A stretch of DNA of 64,000 nucleotides from Jaapia argillacea MUCL 33604 (GCA_000697665.1 KL197744.1:66837-130836); one strand, 5' to 3'; positions 15,989 to 28,112 are shown, counted from the first letter of the stretch. A program made the numbers and translations. The notes: a model not told the origin generated them from the letters alone.

Positions 15989-17620
15989 GATGTCGTAGGG
16001 TCGCGGGGGCGTGTGGTCGTATGTGTAAAGGGGCGAGTCTATGGTGACAAAGATATTCGTCAAGGGAAAACAAGGGCGTCAGATGCGTGAAGGCTCAATC
16101 GTGGAAGTCCAAAGCGCTTGGCGGGTGGGTGAAAAGAATCGAGGTTATATGGGTGGAAGGACGGTGGTGGTTCAGTATAGCGGCTCCGACATCCTACTGG
16201 AACTCTTGCGGGGCAGGCTCTGCGTTGTCGATTGGAATTCTACTGGGGTGGGCACTCGGAGAAAATGCTAACCAAGCAACAGCGGCAAGGGTCGGGAGCC
16301 TTGGCGAACGCCCCAAGTTACGGAATAGGTAGAAATGGGTAGCATCTGGACCATGTGGAAGACGGTGCTGAGTAGGACAACAACGAGTGTGATTGACCAA
16401 GAAATTTGGAGGAAAAGAAATAATTCTCCGAGTCTCAACATGATCGGCGTCGTTAGAGAAGCGGATCAGGCTTCTTTCTCAATCTAATCTGATCGGGACG
16501 CTGAGGTGGAAGCAGATATCCCTAACGGGGAAGCACTGCGTAATCTTATCAGCGCGGGGAAAGGTCGAAACGCAAGCACGCGTCCTGTTCCCGTGTTCGC
16601 TTGACGAAGAACAGAATGGGCGCCGTCGCCATCTCTCATGGTCAAGAGAGTATCGTGCGGGCCAGGATCTGACGCAGAGTTCTATACGGGCATATACGCA
16701 TCAACGGAAGGAAGAATAAGCCAGGGGCGGAGACAAGAACTTACGACAATCACGGCTTCAGCATCCCAGCTCATTCCATAACACACAGCCGGATGGACAC
16801 CAGGTTCGCCAAACGGCTCAGCTATGTCACTGATCAGCCCAACGGTTGTCGTCTTTGCCCGAAAGGACGTCGTCCACTACCTCTCACCCTCCTTCGCCGC
16901 GCACCCTGAGTCGCAGAGCATACAAGGTGGTAAAATGCGCATCACCAAGCCTTGGGATTATCCTGTAAAATCTGATTGGGCGGGAAGCGCAAAGCGAAGA
17001 TGTTGTTCGTTTCCCATGACGAAGACCGAGAATTGGAAGAGGTAGTCACGTCTCGAAGGTCAATTCTGAGGATAAGGCTCCTGGCAGGTCTTTGCGACGT
17101 AGTTTTCTACAGAGACATTCGCGTCAACGGGCAAAGCACGGATATCTAGAGATATAGAGACGTAACCTCACGATCGAAACAGGTTTACCACTCCACCCCT
17201 CTTCACAATACACATCTGGTGCCCCAAGCCCACTCAAATTGGTGTGAAGGATCTGCGTCGTTAAACACCGCAAGGGCGCTGGTGCTCTGCGGCAAGGACG
17301 TCTGACGGTTACCAACTCCTCAAGCCCACCATGTCGACGAATCTCCAACATGACTCCATCCCTCTTCAGCCAGCCAACGGTGTAGACCAATGCCATCCTG
17401 GAAACCCTCCGTCAACATCACCCCTCAAGCAGGAGGTGGTGGTCTCATCATCACAACCGTTATCCCAGCCAAACTGTCGAAGCAGGAAACGCGACCTGTA
17501 TGAGTCAGAGGCCCCGAAGCCCCTCGAATATGAATGCGAGTGCTCACCTCCACCATGGCTAGAAGTCGAAACTGTAGGTCACCAGCTCAAGACTACCAAT
17601 TGTGTCCAATGAACGAGAAC
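15989..17620 (-). other. Duplicated upstream region of the ferric reductase copy (left)
   Basis: Aligns inversely with 22600-24184. It contains a TATA-like CCATATAACC (about 16145-16155) matching the TATATAA of the intact copy. No gene is supportable; a 93-codon frame at 17331-17612 is conserved only in part and is out of frame in the other arm. Confidence 0.5.
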
Positions 17621-17931
17621 TCTGATTGGTCTGCAGTTCGGGGTACCCGGGTATACATCTCGTGAATGAGTCCTGCGGCAATAGAGACCACGGATAAGTG
17701 CGGACGTCCACGAATGCGACGAGGGCAAAAGTCAGGTTCGTTGACTCAAGTCCGAAGTAGTGGCTGTCGCAGGCAGGTTGCTCGTCCTATTTTGGTGACT
17801 TGTCAATTCGTTCCTCGCCATCCACTAGTAGTCTTTTCTGCTCTTTTCTCCGTTGATTTTGAAGAATCCTCCTCCCAAAATTGTATATCCCTGGCTTCTG
17901 AACTGAATCTCCATATAGTTGGCCGACCCGT

Positions 17932-18008
17932 CTTCATGCACGCAACAAGCCCTGCAGTCAACGGTATTCGTGCAGATTAACTATCTTGACTTCGTCGATT
18001 CTGCGAAG
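17932..18008 (+). repeat. 77 bp core in non-inverted orientation (left copy)
   Basis: Bounded by CTTC and GAAG. It is nearly identical to 22217-22293 in the SAME orientation, although the sequence on both sides is in inverted orientation between the arms: the left flank here (CGACCCGT) is the complement of the right flank there, and vice versa. So the core was flipped in one arm after the duplication. Confidence 0.85.
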
Positions 18009-18225
18009 CATCCCTAGTTTCCGAACGAGTGGGAACGAGGAATTTGTGTTCATTTGGGCTCTTCCCTCAAAGTCAAACACGCAGAGCTTACTGGCTGTCT
18101 CCCGTTGCCGGTCGTTGCCTTGATCGCCTTTCTCGTTCAAGGTATCGTGGTGCAATAACCACCTGCACCAACTGAATTATGCCTCGCCTTCTGTGTTGGT
18201 CGCTCCTCCCTACCTGTAGTACCTC

Positions 18226-18744
18226 GCTCCTTGTCGGGTTGAATGACTGGCAGATGTATTTTGACGGGTGCTCACGGTGTCTTGCGTCTTGATGTGGTCT
18301 GATTTTGCCTGCAAGATGAGCCACTCGGGTTGTCTTTGATGGGTTTCACCAGTCATTTCCTTGGTCCTAGGTACTTTGATCCTCTCGCTCGGCTCTTGTC
18401 AACCCTGTGATCATGCCTCCCTTGAAACCTCGGGCTTTCCAATGGTCCATTGCTAGCTGTAGTTGGAAAAATCCAGATGAAAATCTTCGCGTCGACGATG
18501 GCTCTCGGAGTCCTTCCTTGCCATCGTCCATTCTCCGCACGTGACATAGCCGCGTCGGTGGACTTCTTTCAAGATGCGATGGCTGTCAATCGTCAGCCTC
18601 GTCAACACGTCACCGGCGGTTCCCTCTTCTTATAAGAACACGAACGAAACCCTTGGCCCAGCATTTCTCCCTTTCTTTCCCACATCCTACTTTGCGTCTT
18701 GTTCTCGCCTCTTACCCCACTACTATCCTCTCAGCTATACTACG
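18226..18744. other. Left part of the spacer; probable promoter of the hypothetical gene
   Basis: About 520 bp between the left arm and the gene at 18745. No supportable coding region. Pyrimidine-rich sequence at 18660-18740 precedes the start codon, as is common in fungal core promoters. Confidence 0.4.
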
Positions 18745-20013
18745 ATGCACCCGCCAGATTACCCCAACCCGACTCCGCCAGAAGACCGAGCAGAACCTTC
18801 CTTGACCGTGCACGCCGAAGTCGATTATTTGAGAGAGGAAAACAGCTCCATCAAGGTCGAGCTCGCCACACTCAAGGAGAGTGTTGGTGTCCTGCAGGAG
18901 TTGTTGCAGGCCAAGCCATGCTTCCTGGAGTCAGATTCTGAGTCGGAGAACTGGGAGGTAGGTCATTCGTCCCCCTCCTTGCAAGTGTTGCTCACTTCTT
19001 GTATTCCGCGGAACAACTCCTATGGCCTCAAGTCCAACAATCGCGCGAACAAACGCGGAAAGCGTGGTTCTAGTTCAGCCAAGTCAACACGCGCCAGACG
19101 CTCTCGGCGTCAGCGCCGCAGGGGAAAGAAGGTGAGAATTTCGTTTATCGTACCGCCATGACTTTCCGTGTTCTGACTCTGTCAATCCAGGATCCGAACA
19201 TGAGTCAACTCAAGGGACAGAAGAGTCAATTGACCGATGTCGATGTTGACGAAGACGACGTAGATCCCGGCTCCGTCAATTACACCTGCACCAGTGTGCA
19301 GATGGGCAAAGCGCTTAACGTGAAGAGTCTCGCAACAGTCGCGTTTTATGCACCATTAACAAAGGCTGTCGACGAGGCTCACCCTGATGACCCTGTCACC
19401 CGCGATCGGTTGTCTTTCCCCCACCTATCCCTCATCGTCTCCACACCAAATCGCCCTGGTGAATCCGCCTTGATCCTTGTCGCCGATCCGTCTCTGATAT
19501 GCGACGGTTCTCTACATTCCTTCTTCCCAACCGTCAACAGTTCATACTCCGGAGAACGCAACTATAAGGGAAGGTATAAGTGTCGTGCACTCCACACCTT
19601 AACCGAAAACGAGTATCGTTGTCTGCCCGGCGCGATGAGTGCGAGTGTTTCATGGTTAGCCATTGTGATGCTCATTTCTACTCTTACTTAGTCCAAGTGG
19701 GCTCTGGCCTGTGAGGCGTTACAGCCATACTCGGTTGAACATCATCACCTCCGCTCGTCGATTGCTCGGTACGTCGCCGGTGGGTTGGCACACGACGACA
19801 ACACGGTCGGTTTCGAAGCCCCTTCCATCACCGCAAGAGACGTAATGGATGCGTTCGAACGTGGAGACGCTGTAAGTTCCTCGGTCGAAGTTTAGCGCCT
19901 TGTGGCTGACCAGATTCTGTATGCAGAAGGCCACGCTGGTCGGTTTGGAGTACCATTCTTACGACAAGGAATTCGCGAACGCGCTCATGGCGAAGATCCA
20001 GCGGCTCGGTTGA
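18745..20013 (+). CDS. Hypothetical protein with N-terminal coiled coil
   Basis: I do not recognise the family. A five-exon model stays in phase: 18745-18957, 19033-19131, 19191-19640, 19692-19871 and 19927-20013, giving 342 residues. The N-terminus is Pro/Glu-rich, then a heptad-like stretch (EVDYLREENSSIKVELATLK) predicts a coiled coil. A very basic segment (RARRSRRQRRRGKK) could be a nuclear localisation signal. An acidic segment (VDVDEDDVDPG) and a C-terminal part with SITARDVMDAFERGD and HSYDKEFANALMAKIQRLG follow. The donor of intron 3 is either a non-canonical GC (19641) or a weak GTTTCA six bases later. The gene sits alone in the spacer of the inverted duplication. Consistent frame across splices argues that it is or was a real gene. 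Confidence 0.6.
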
Positions 20014-20269
20014 GTCTTTTGTGTGCCTTCATTCTGGCGGGACTTTGCCCGACAGATTTTTTCGCCGTAACACACCACAATATTTTAGCACCTTCTATGG
20101 TGGACGACACATTTATGTTGAATTCTATACCTACCACAACCCGTGTATCTCTGATCGCAGTCGATGTGATACAAGTCACTGTCAACCTCCACGAACATCT
20201 TGACCACTGAGAATAGCCTTCCGCGTTCCATGCGTACAATAGAACGGCGGTGCGTCAGAGTCAGAGCAA
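20014..20269. other. Short gap between hypothetical gene and element B
   Basis: Nothing recognisable in about 255 bp. Confidence 0.35.
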
Positions 20270-21010
20270 CAAGGCCACGTCACGTGACGAAAACACGACG
20301 CGCTCGAGGGATTGGGGTCCAAACTGCCAGCCGTCATCAACCTCACAGATGTGGCCTCTGGGACTTTCACATGAAACTTACTCACATGTGATATCGCAGC
20401 TGCTGCGAGTATAAAGAGTCATCAAAAACGGTGATCCAGGTCACCCACATTCCACTCGCCCTCCCCCTTCAAGTTCGGGTCCATTATTTGCGTTGAGGTT
20501 AGAACAAACCGTCGGTCCATAGTTGCGGACCCGCATTCAGGCCCATGCTGGCCGGAAGTTGTCGGAGGGATGAGGCGCTTTGGGTATCCCGGCGCTATGG
20601 ACGGCTTCGAGGTGAATACGTGGCCCACCCCTTGGTTTCCATCTGCCTTCGAGTCCTCTGGTTGCGTTGTGGTTAGAACAGACCGTCGGTCCATAGTTGC
20701 GGACCCGCATTCAGGTCCATGCTGGCCGGAAGTTGTCGGAGGGATGAGGCGCTTTGGGTATCCCGGCGCTATGGACGGCTTCGATGCTGAACGGATGGCT
20801 CTCGGCTCGGGTGGTAGCTGGCTCTTGCGACGGATTTCTGTTGCGGTGAGTCTTTGCGTCATTCGAAACGAGATGTGATTTGCTCATACCTGCTCGGACC
20901 GGGCAAAACGCGAGTTTTGTTCGGCCGGTGAGTTGCTCTTGCTTTCAGGAATCCGTCGGTGGCTGACTTGGCTCACTTCCTTTACATGCGCGTAACTTGG
21001 AGGGAGGGTC
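20270..21010 (+). repeat. Tandem-repeat element B (two-unit array)
   Basis: Same architecture and orientation as element A at 12640-13901: an upstream module with GTATAAAG (about 20409), an array with only two units (starts near 20498 and 20672, spacing 174 bp), and the same downstream module with CGGGCAAAACGCGAGTTTTG (about 20899) and splice-like GTGAGT..TTTCAG. The two units here are nearly identical. Because 174 is divisible by three, both strands read open through them (forward 20570-20878, reverse 20862-20422). Neither translation resembles a known domain. Confidence 0.75.
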
Positions 21011-22007
21011 GGTGGAGGGCGAGTGGAAGTGTTTCCCCGCGAATGTATTTTATCTATTTGCCGAATCTTCTTGCGCGTCGCGTCAAAGCTGGACATCCTA
21101 TGATACTCATCAGCCTGCATCGGATCACGTCGGAAGTGTTTTGAGTCTCGCGTATGTAGTGGTGTAAATTGTCGCGTTGTCGACTACCATGTATCTTCAT
21201 CGCTAGACGGGGAACATTGCGAATATTCCTAAGCAAACGGACGACATCAATTGATCATCAGTGATGTCTGTGCTAAACGAGAGATTTCGCACCAGAGGAA
21301 GAATGAAAAGTTCAGGTGACCGTCGCCTACCCGCCTTTGCTTCGGCAATCTCCCAATATACACATCCCGCTCTTTGTTCTTTGCTTCCTCTTCCTGTGCA
21401 TCACCCTGTTCTTCGTTTCTGCAGTTCGGGGCTTAGATTTCACTCTTCCGTTCGATATCAGACCTAATTCGCCAACAAGACAGGAACCACCCTGCACGTA
21501 TTGAGCAATCGAGGAGCGGAGATGACGCAGCTGTACTAAGGACGGATCTTCTGAAACCAAAGCCCACCCGGACTGAGCAGCAGCAGCAACTTTGAGCAAT
21601 AAAGCAGACAAACATGAGGTGCTCCGACTCACCGCGCCAGGCAGTCACGATACTCTTGTTCGCTCAACGTGTAGAGAGCACGACGCTTACAGCTTCCTCT
21701 GCAGCTTCGCTCTCCCACACGTATACCATTGTAGCCATACCCTCGAGAGTGAAGTGGGGAGCGTACAAGTCAATCGTGTGGGTTGCACTTCCCATCTATG
21801 AATAACCCAAGTAGGAAGCAGAGGTCGACAGGGCGATATTGGTGCCCGACCCCGAAAGTGACACCCAAACCAGCGGCAGTCCGGTAGGTAGAAGTAGCAG
21901 CCTCGAATCGGTATACGCAAGAGTTTAAAAGAAGGTCGAGCCAGAATCCGAGCTCATCCTCCAATCAGCAGTGAAGAATCCTGATCGGGATTGGAGTGTC
22001 AACGACA
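21011..22007. other. Right part of the spacer
   Basis: About 1 kb. A stretch at 21330-21504 reads as a hydrophobic segment followed by GLDFTLPFDIRPNS, like a signal peptide and start of a secreted protein, but has no in-frame ATG or continuation, so no gene is called. Confidence 0.35.
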
Positions 22008-22216
22008 ATACTACAGGTAGGGAGGAGCGACCGACAGAACGAGTCGTAATTCAGTTGGTGCAGGTGGTTATTGTACCACGATACCTTGAACAACGAAGGC
22101 GATCAAGGCAACGACCGGCAAAGGGAGACAACCAGTAAGCTCTGCGTGTTTGACTTTGAGGGAAGAGCCCAAACGAACACAGACTCCGAGTTCTTATTCA
22201 TTCGGAAGCCAGGGAT

Positions 22217-22293
22217 CTTCATCGACACGACAAGCCCTGCAGTCAACGGTATTCGTGCCGATTAACTATCTTACCTTCGTCGATTGTGCGAAG
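22217..22293 (+). repeat. 77 bp core in non-inverted orientation (right copy)
   Basis: Partner of 17932-18008. Starts CTTCATCGACACGAC and ends GTCGATTGTGCGAAG, so its ends form a weak inverted repeat (4 bp perfect, then partial). Confidence 0.85.
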
Positions 22294-24022
22294 ACGGGTT
22301 GGCCAACTTTATGGAGATTCAGTTCAGAACCCAGAGATATACAAGTTTGGGAGGAGGATTCTTCAAAATTGACGGAGAAAAGAGCAGACAAGAGCGGACG
22401 ACGAAGAACGAATGGGCTAATTGACAAGCCACCAAAATAGGAAGAGCAACCGGCAGACAGCCACGACTTCGGACTTCGTCGATGAAATTGTCTTTTGCCG
22501 ACCTCCGTATTTGTGTTCTCAGTCGTCGCAGGGCTGATTTTGGGAGTCGTATCCCCCGAGCTGCAGACCAATCAGCGTACTCCGAGTCGTTCATTGGACA
22601 CAACTGTTAGTCTCGAGCTGGTGGGCTACAGTTCTGGCAATTTCTAGCCACGGTGAGGTGAGCATTCGTATCGTACTTATAAGTATTCAAGAAGCTTCAG
22701 GACCTCTGACGCATACGCCGCCGCTTGGCTGAAGACGGATGGAGTCATGCTGGAGATTCGTCGATTTAGTGGGCTTGGGGAGTTGGTGACCGTAAGACGT
22801 CCTTGCCGCAGAGCACAAGCGCCATTCCTGTGTTTAACAACGCAGATGCTTCACACCATTTGAGTGAACTTGGAGCACCAGATGCGTATTGTGAAGAGGG
22901 GCGGAGTGGTAATCCCGTTTCGATTGTGAGCTCATGTCTCTGTCTCTACATATCGCCGTTGATGCGAATGTCTTTGTAGAAAACTACGTCGCAAACACGT
23001 GCCAGGAGCTTTATCCTCAGGCTTGACCTGTGAGATACCTCAACCAAAATTTCGGTCTTCGTCAAGTGAAACGAACAAGACCTCCGCTTTGCGCTTCGCC
23101 GCCCGATAAGATTTACAGGACTTCCTGAGGCCTGGTGATGCGCATTCTACCACACTGTATGTGCTCTGCGACTAATCCGTCAACATTGTATTAATCAATC
23201 ATAGATGCTATCGCCCTTCTAGCATCCCTACCCATATACCCTTTACGGAATCTGAGTCAGGGTGTGCGGGGACGGAGGGTGAGAGGGAGTGGACGACGTT
23301 CTTTCGGGAAAAGACGACAACCATCGGCTTATTAAGTGGCATAGCTGCGCCGTTTGGTGAACCTGGTGTCCATCTGTCCGTGTGTTGGGGTTGTGATCAA
23401 CGTAAGTTCTTGCCTCCGTGTCTGAAATATCCATGCTTCCGTTGATGCGTATACTTCCGTATCGAACTCTGGGTCAGAGCCTGGCCCACACGATAATTCT
23501 CTTAGCCTTGAGAGATGGCGACGGCGCCCATTCTGCGTTCTTCGTCAAGCGAACACGGGAACAAGACCTCTGCTTGCACCGTTCCCCGCCCGTCGCCCGA
23601 AAACTGGCTGATAAGATTACGCAGCGCTTCCTGATTAGGGTTATCTCCTTCCACCTTGGCGTCCCAATCAGATTAGATTGGGACAGAAGCCTGAGCCGCT
23701 TATCTGATATGATAATGACACCGATCATGGTCAGACTCGGAGAATAATTTCTTTTCCTCCAAATTTCTTGGTCAATCACATCCGTTGTCGTCCTACTCAG
23801 CACCGTCGTACCCATGCTCCAGACGCCACCTACTTCTACATACTCGGTAGCTTGGGGCGTTCGCCAAGGTTCCCGACCCTTGCCGCTGTTGCTTGGTTAG
23901 CATTTTCTCCGAGTGCTCAGCGGATCCCAGTAGAACTCCAATCATCGACGCAGGACCTGTCCCTTCAGAGTTCCAGAATGAGGTCGGGGCCGCTATACCG
24001 AACCACCGCCGTTTTTACACCT

Positions 24023-24029
24023 ATATAAC
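24023..24029 (+). promoter_or_regulatory. TATA box of the ferric reductase gene
   Basis: TATATAA about 155 bp upstream of the start codon. The other arm has a matching CCATATAACC at the same relative position. Confidence 0.5.
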
Positions 24030-24184
24030 CTCGATTCCTTTCACCCACCCACCAAGCGCTTTGGACTTTCACGATTGAGCCTTCACGCATATTCGACGCC
24101 CTTGTTTTCCCTTCGACGAATATCTTTGGCACCACAGACTCTCCTCTTTACTCAGGCACACACGCCCCACGACCCGACGACATC

Positions 24185-26845
24185 ATGCCTCAAAAAGTTG
24201 ATCCCGATAGGGCTCTACGAAAATACCGAACGCAAGAGTACCCAAAAGAAATCTGGTACCTCATAGCTGCTTTCATATTTATTATATCCTTCTCCCGCTT
24301 TTTTACACTCCTCGTACGAAATGCTTGTCGACTTTTGCGGGCGTCGGCCTCCAAGTTTGAAGGGCCCTCGGGCGGAGATGCGGAGTATGGTCAAGAACTT
24401 CCCAAAAGTCCATCCAGGCGACCGGCGTTGTCGATCAGGTCTCTGCTGGTCGCACTCGTCAACTTCTACAGAATCATCGTTTTCCGAACCACAATACCCA
24501 TCGGCAAATCGTACACTTTGAACCTCGCAGAGGTTGTCGTGACTGCAGTGTACATCACGGCCTTGTTCACTTGGTCTTTCGTCAATTGCATGTCCCCTTC
24601 CTTCCATCTCAACCCATCTAATCCGTCTCCCTCTCCCTCTCCGTATTATGCTGACTCCATTCGGTTAGGTACCACATCCTCTGGAAGGAAATTGGACATA
24701 AGCTTTTGGGCCAACAGAACGGGTACCATAGCTACGAGTCAATTCCCTCTCATCACAGCCCTTGGGACGAAGAATAATATCATAACTCGTATGTCCGGCC
24801 TGCGCTGTCTGTGTTCTCTGGGTTGATACTCATGGCTGGTGTATGACGGTTTGTAGTGTTGACGGGTGTGACGCATGATCAGGTATGTAGCTGTCGCTTT
24901 CGATTGGCGTCTTGAGTAGTTTCGTTGACGATTTTTGTTGGACAAGCTTAATTACTTGCATAGGATGTCTTCACGAGTCGTTTTCGTTCTTCTGTGGATA
25001 CATGCAGGCGCTCGGGTATGACTTCTCCTTCCCCACTAATCAGTAAATCGAAACTCGTCTGATCACATCTCAGTTCGATTTAGGGTGACTACTCTCTTCT
25101 TACCCTCTCGCACTTTTGCTTGACGAAATCTCTTTAGAATTTCCGGCGAAGAATGGCTCACCCTCTGGATGCGAGGGGGTATGTTCGCCCTCGTAGGATT
25201 ATCCGTACTTTGCATCGTTTCCATCCGACCAATCCGTGCAGCGCAGTACGAATCATTCTTCTATACACATTTCGCACTCGTTCTGTAAGCTCAGTCGCTA
25301 CGTTGTGCTGTTGGTCCATTGATGTTCGACGTGGTCCGTTGTAGGCTCTTCCTAATCGGCGGATACTACCATACCAAAAAATTCAAGTAAGTCTCCCTCC
25401 ATTGCCTCGTTGTCGTATTATCAAGTTAACCGACCACATCGTGTACCCCTCACAGTTACCACTCCTACATCTGGCCATCTTTCTTAATCTGGGGCCTGGA
25501 TAGATTCGTCCGAATGCTCCGCATGGCGTTCTTCGCCCTCTCGTCCAAGTTCCTCCTCTCCTCTACCTCAGCTGAATCCTCCGTATCCCTTCTCTCTCCC
25601 CACCTCATTCGTCTCCAAATCCCTCGGCCATCAGGCTTCCATTGGTCCCCAGGCCAGAGCGCGTACCTCGTCCTTCCCGGAATATCGACGTTGCCTTTCG
25701 AGGCGCACCCCTTCTCGATCGCAAGTACCGACGATTCTTGTTACACGCCAAAAGTGAGGTCTGGATCAGGCGGGGATGACAATGGTGATGAGAAAAAGGT
25801 CCAAAATGTTGATGGGTTAAATGGCGAGTTTGTAGGGAAACTGGTTTTCCTCATTAATGGCAGGCAGGGACTTACGAAGCGGTTGCTCGACGTCGCGAGG
25901 GAAGGAGGAGAGGTAAAGGTCAAGGTACTCGTTGACGGACCTTATGGGAACTCCCCCGATTTGAGAGATTACGAGACTATCGTCTTGGTTGCGGGTACGT
26001 CTCTGCTTCTTGGGGTGATGTTATTTGAAGTTGTTGATCGGTAGTTTGTAGGAGGGTCTGGTGTTGCGAATTGTCTTCCGTTGTTCCTTGATGTAGTATC
26101 GTGCGTCTTTGATTTCTTTCCCTTGCATATTTCCCAGTTTGGTTCTGACTCCTACCTCTATACGGGTTCGCGTGTAGCCGTGGTAGAGAAGGATCGAACA
26201 TCTGTCGCCGAGTCGTCTTCGTCTGGGCGATCAGGGACCAGAGTGAGTCCTGCCAGTTCACCAGAATTTTCAATCTCGTTCTCACCTCCAAATTAGGTCA
26301 TATAGACTGGGTCGCCTCTGCCCTCACACAAGCTCTGACAGATGCTCCATCTTCTCTCCAAATCGCCGTCCGCATAAATGTCACTGGTGCACCTACGGAA
26401 CCACCTCCATCGGCTCCAGATGCTTGGGAAGATGACTCGATACACGATGTTCCATCTTCGTTAGAATCTCGGATCCCAGATCCATCCCAGGTTGAGAAAT
26501 CGAAAAGCAAGAACTCATTGGCTCCCTCTCTACTTGAGCTTCCTTGCGTTAGTATCGGCCGAGGTCGTCCAGACTTGAAGAGCATGTTGGGGGAGGAAGT
26601 GGAATGTGCGGAAGGGAGGATGTTTGTCAACGGTGAGTACAACTCCCATACCTGCCTAATTGACTCCCCGGAGTGGTTTCTGATCGAAACGAACTCATGG
26701 TATTCCTGGTTTAGTTTGTGGATCCCAAGGAATTTCGAGAGCGGTTCGCGCTGCACTTCGGGCCAACCCTTTCGGTGGTGAGTCGGGGGTTATGAGGGGG
26801 GGGCCGAGCGTAACCCTACATGTCGAATCCTTTGGGTATGCTTAG
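24185..26845 (+). CDS. Ferric-chelate reductase / NADPH oxidase-like transmembrane protein (FRE family)
   Basis: Plasma-membrane flavocytochrome that moves electrons from cytosolic NADPH via FAD and two hemes to extracellular ferric or cupric iron, ahead of high-affinity iron uptake. Eleven exons fit in phase: 24185-24788, 24857-24882, 24947-25015, 25074-25084 (11 nt), 25138-25284, 25345-25386, 25456-25994, 26052-26100, 26178-26242, 26297-26632 and 26715-26845, giving 672 residues. Landmarks are the ferric-reductase core ANRTGTIATSQFPLITALG; heme histidines in NYLHRM and LLWIHAGAR; the FAD motif HPFSIAS; NADPH motifs DGPYGN and AGGSGVANCLPLF; and C-terminal VCGSQGISRAVRAAL. An acidic Gly/Asp-rich insert follows the FAD motif. 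Start chosen at MPQKVDP, the only ATG giving the conserved N-terminus shared with the pseudogene copy. The 5' half lies in the duplicated arm; the 3' half is single-copy here. Confidence 0.9.
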
Positions 26846-27434
26846 AGCATGCATGTACAGCATGCCACTAGTAATGTCCTTTACACCCCCAACTCGGCCT
26901 GGGAGTTTCGTGACCTGAGGAAGGAACGTCACGCCAATATTTGGCGGTTACGTCCCCGAAGGGCTTGGGTAAGGCCACGGAGACCTTTTGTGAATAAGAT
27001 TTGTTTCCCGCTTCGTACAGGCTGGGAGAGGGTTCGCTCAAGGTCTGTAAAAGGTTGGGCAGTCAGCCTCGGGGGATGTGAGAAGTGGCATTGAATATAT
27101 AATTGCTACAAACCATTCCTTCCCAGCAGGGGTTTGTGTTGAAGGGACAATGAGTTTATCTAGTATTATTCTTCCTCCTTCACATAATTTGAAGGCAAGA
27201 CCATCTGCCCGAAACCATCTGCCCAAGCAGATGCACGGACTTTGCGATTTCAGGCGTTGAGTGGGCGACGGGATTTGCCGTCGGAGTTGGAACCGCAAAT
27301 CATCGCGGTGACATGGCGCGATGTTGAAAATTGGTGGTCGTTCTTCAACGTCGTCGACGTTGTTCCAGGTTGTTCCTCGGGCCTCAGGCTGCTATCGGTG
27401 CTTTCCTCGCCCTACACAAGCTCAGAAGAGTGGA

Positions 27435-28112
27435 NNNNNNNNNNNNNNNNNNNNNNNNNNNNNNNNNNNNNNNNNNNNNNNNNNNNNNNNNNNNNNNNNN
27501 NNNNNNNNNNNNNNNNNNNNNNNNNNNNNNNNNNNNNNNNNNNNNNNNNNNNNNNNNNNNNNNNNNNNNNNNNNNNNNNNNNNNNNNNNNNNNNNNNNNN
27601 NNNNNNNNNNNNNNNNNNNNNNNNNNNNNNNNNNNNNNNNNNNNNNNNNNNNNNNNNNNNNNNNNNNNNNNNNNNNNNNNNNNNNNNNNNNNNNNNNNNN
27701 NNNNNNNNNNNNNNNNNNNNNNNNNNNNNNNNNNNNNNNNNNNNNNNNNNNNNNNNNNNNNNNNNNNNNNNNNNNNNNNNNNNNNNNNNNNNNNNNNNNN
27801 NNNNNNNNNNNNNNNNNNNNNNNNNNNNNNNNNNNNNNNNNNNNNNNNNNNNNNNNNNNNNNNNNNNNNNNNNNNNNNNNNNNNNNNNNNNNNNNNNNNN
27901 NNNNNNNNNNNNNNNNNNNNNNNNNNNNNNNNNNNNNNNNNNNNNNNNNNNNNNNNNNNNNNNNNNNNNNNNNNNNNNNNNNNNNNNNNNNNNNNNNNNN
28001 NNNNNNNNNNNNNNNNNNNNNNNNNNNNNNNNNNNNNNNNNNNNNNNNNNNNNNNNNNNNNNNNNNNNNNNNNNNNNNNNNNNNNNNNNNNNNNNNNNNN
28101 NNNNNNNNNNNN
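27435..28112. other. Assembly gap (N)
   Basis: 678 N. Unlike the first gap, its edges are ordinary sequence. Confidence 0.98.

Larger units (their letters stand above)
14956..18225 (-). repeat. Left arm of a 3.27 kb inverted duplication
   Basis: The reverse complement of this segment aligns along its length with 22008-25280, at roughly 80-87 percent in the parts compared by eye. Matched blocks are the ferric reductase exons and introns, its promoter, and about 2 kb upstream of it. The right arm lacks about 140 bp present here near 17380-17520. A 77 bp core (17932-18008) does not follow the inverted orientation. The copy is older than a recent assembly duplication because both arms carry many separate indels. 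Confidence 0.85.
22008..25280 (+). repeat. Right arm of the 3.27 kb inverted duplication
   Basis: Inverted partner of 14956-18225 with near-equal length. Its outer edge falls inside exon 5 of the ferric reductase gene, so the duplicated block carried the promoter and first half of that gene. The stretch 22294-24184 outside the core holds upstream sequence with no supportable gene; short frames here are not conserved in the other arm. Confidence 0.85.

Noticed and set aside
17331-17612. 93-codon forward frame starting MSTNLQHDSIPLQ in the left arm
   Set aside because: The aligned sequence in the right arm lacks about 140 bp and is out of frame, and no motif is recognisable, so conservation does not support a protein.
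12640-21010. Idea that elements A and B are the two LTRs of one retroelement
   Set aside because: The sequence between them includes a unique gene and one arm of an inverted duplication, with no reverse transcriptase, integrase, primer-binding site or target duplication.
21316-21504. Possible secreted protein start (hydrophobic segment then GLDFTLPFDIRPNS)
   Set aside because: No in-frame ATG, an upstream stop and no continuing exon; could be a relic but not supportable.
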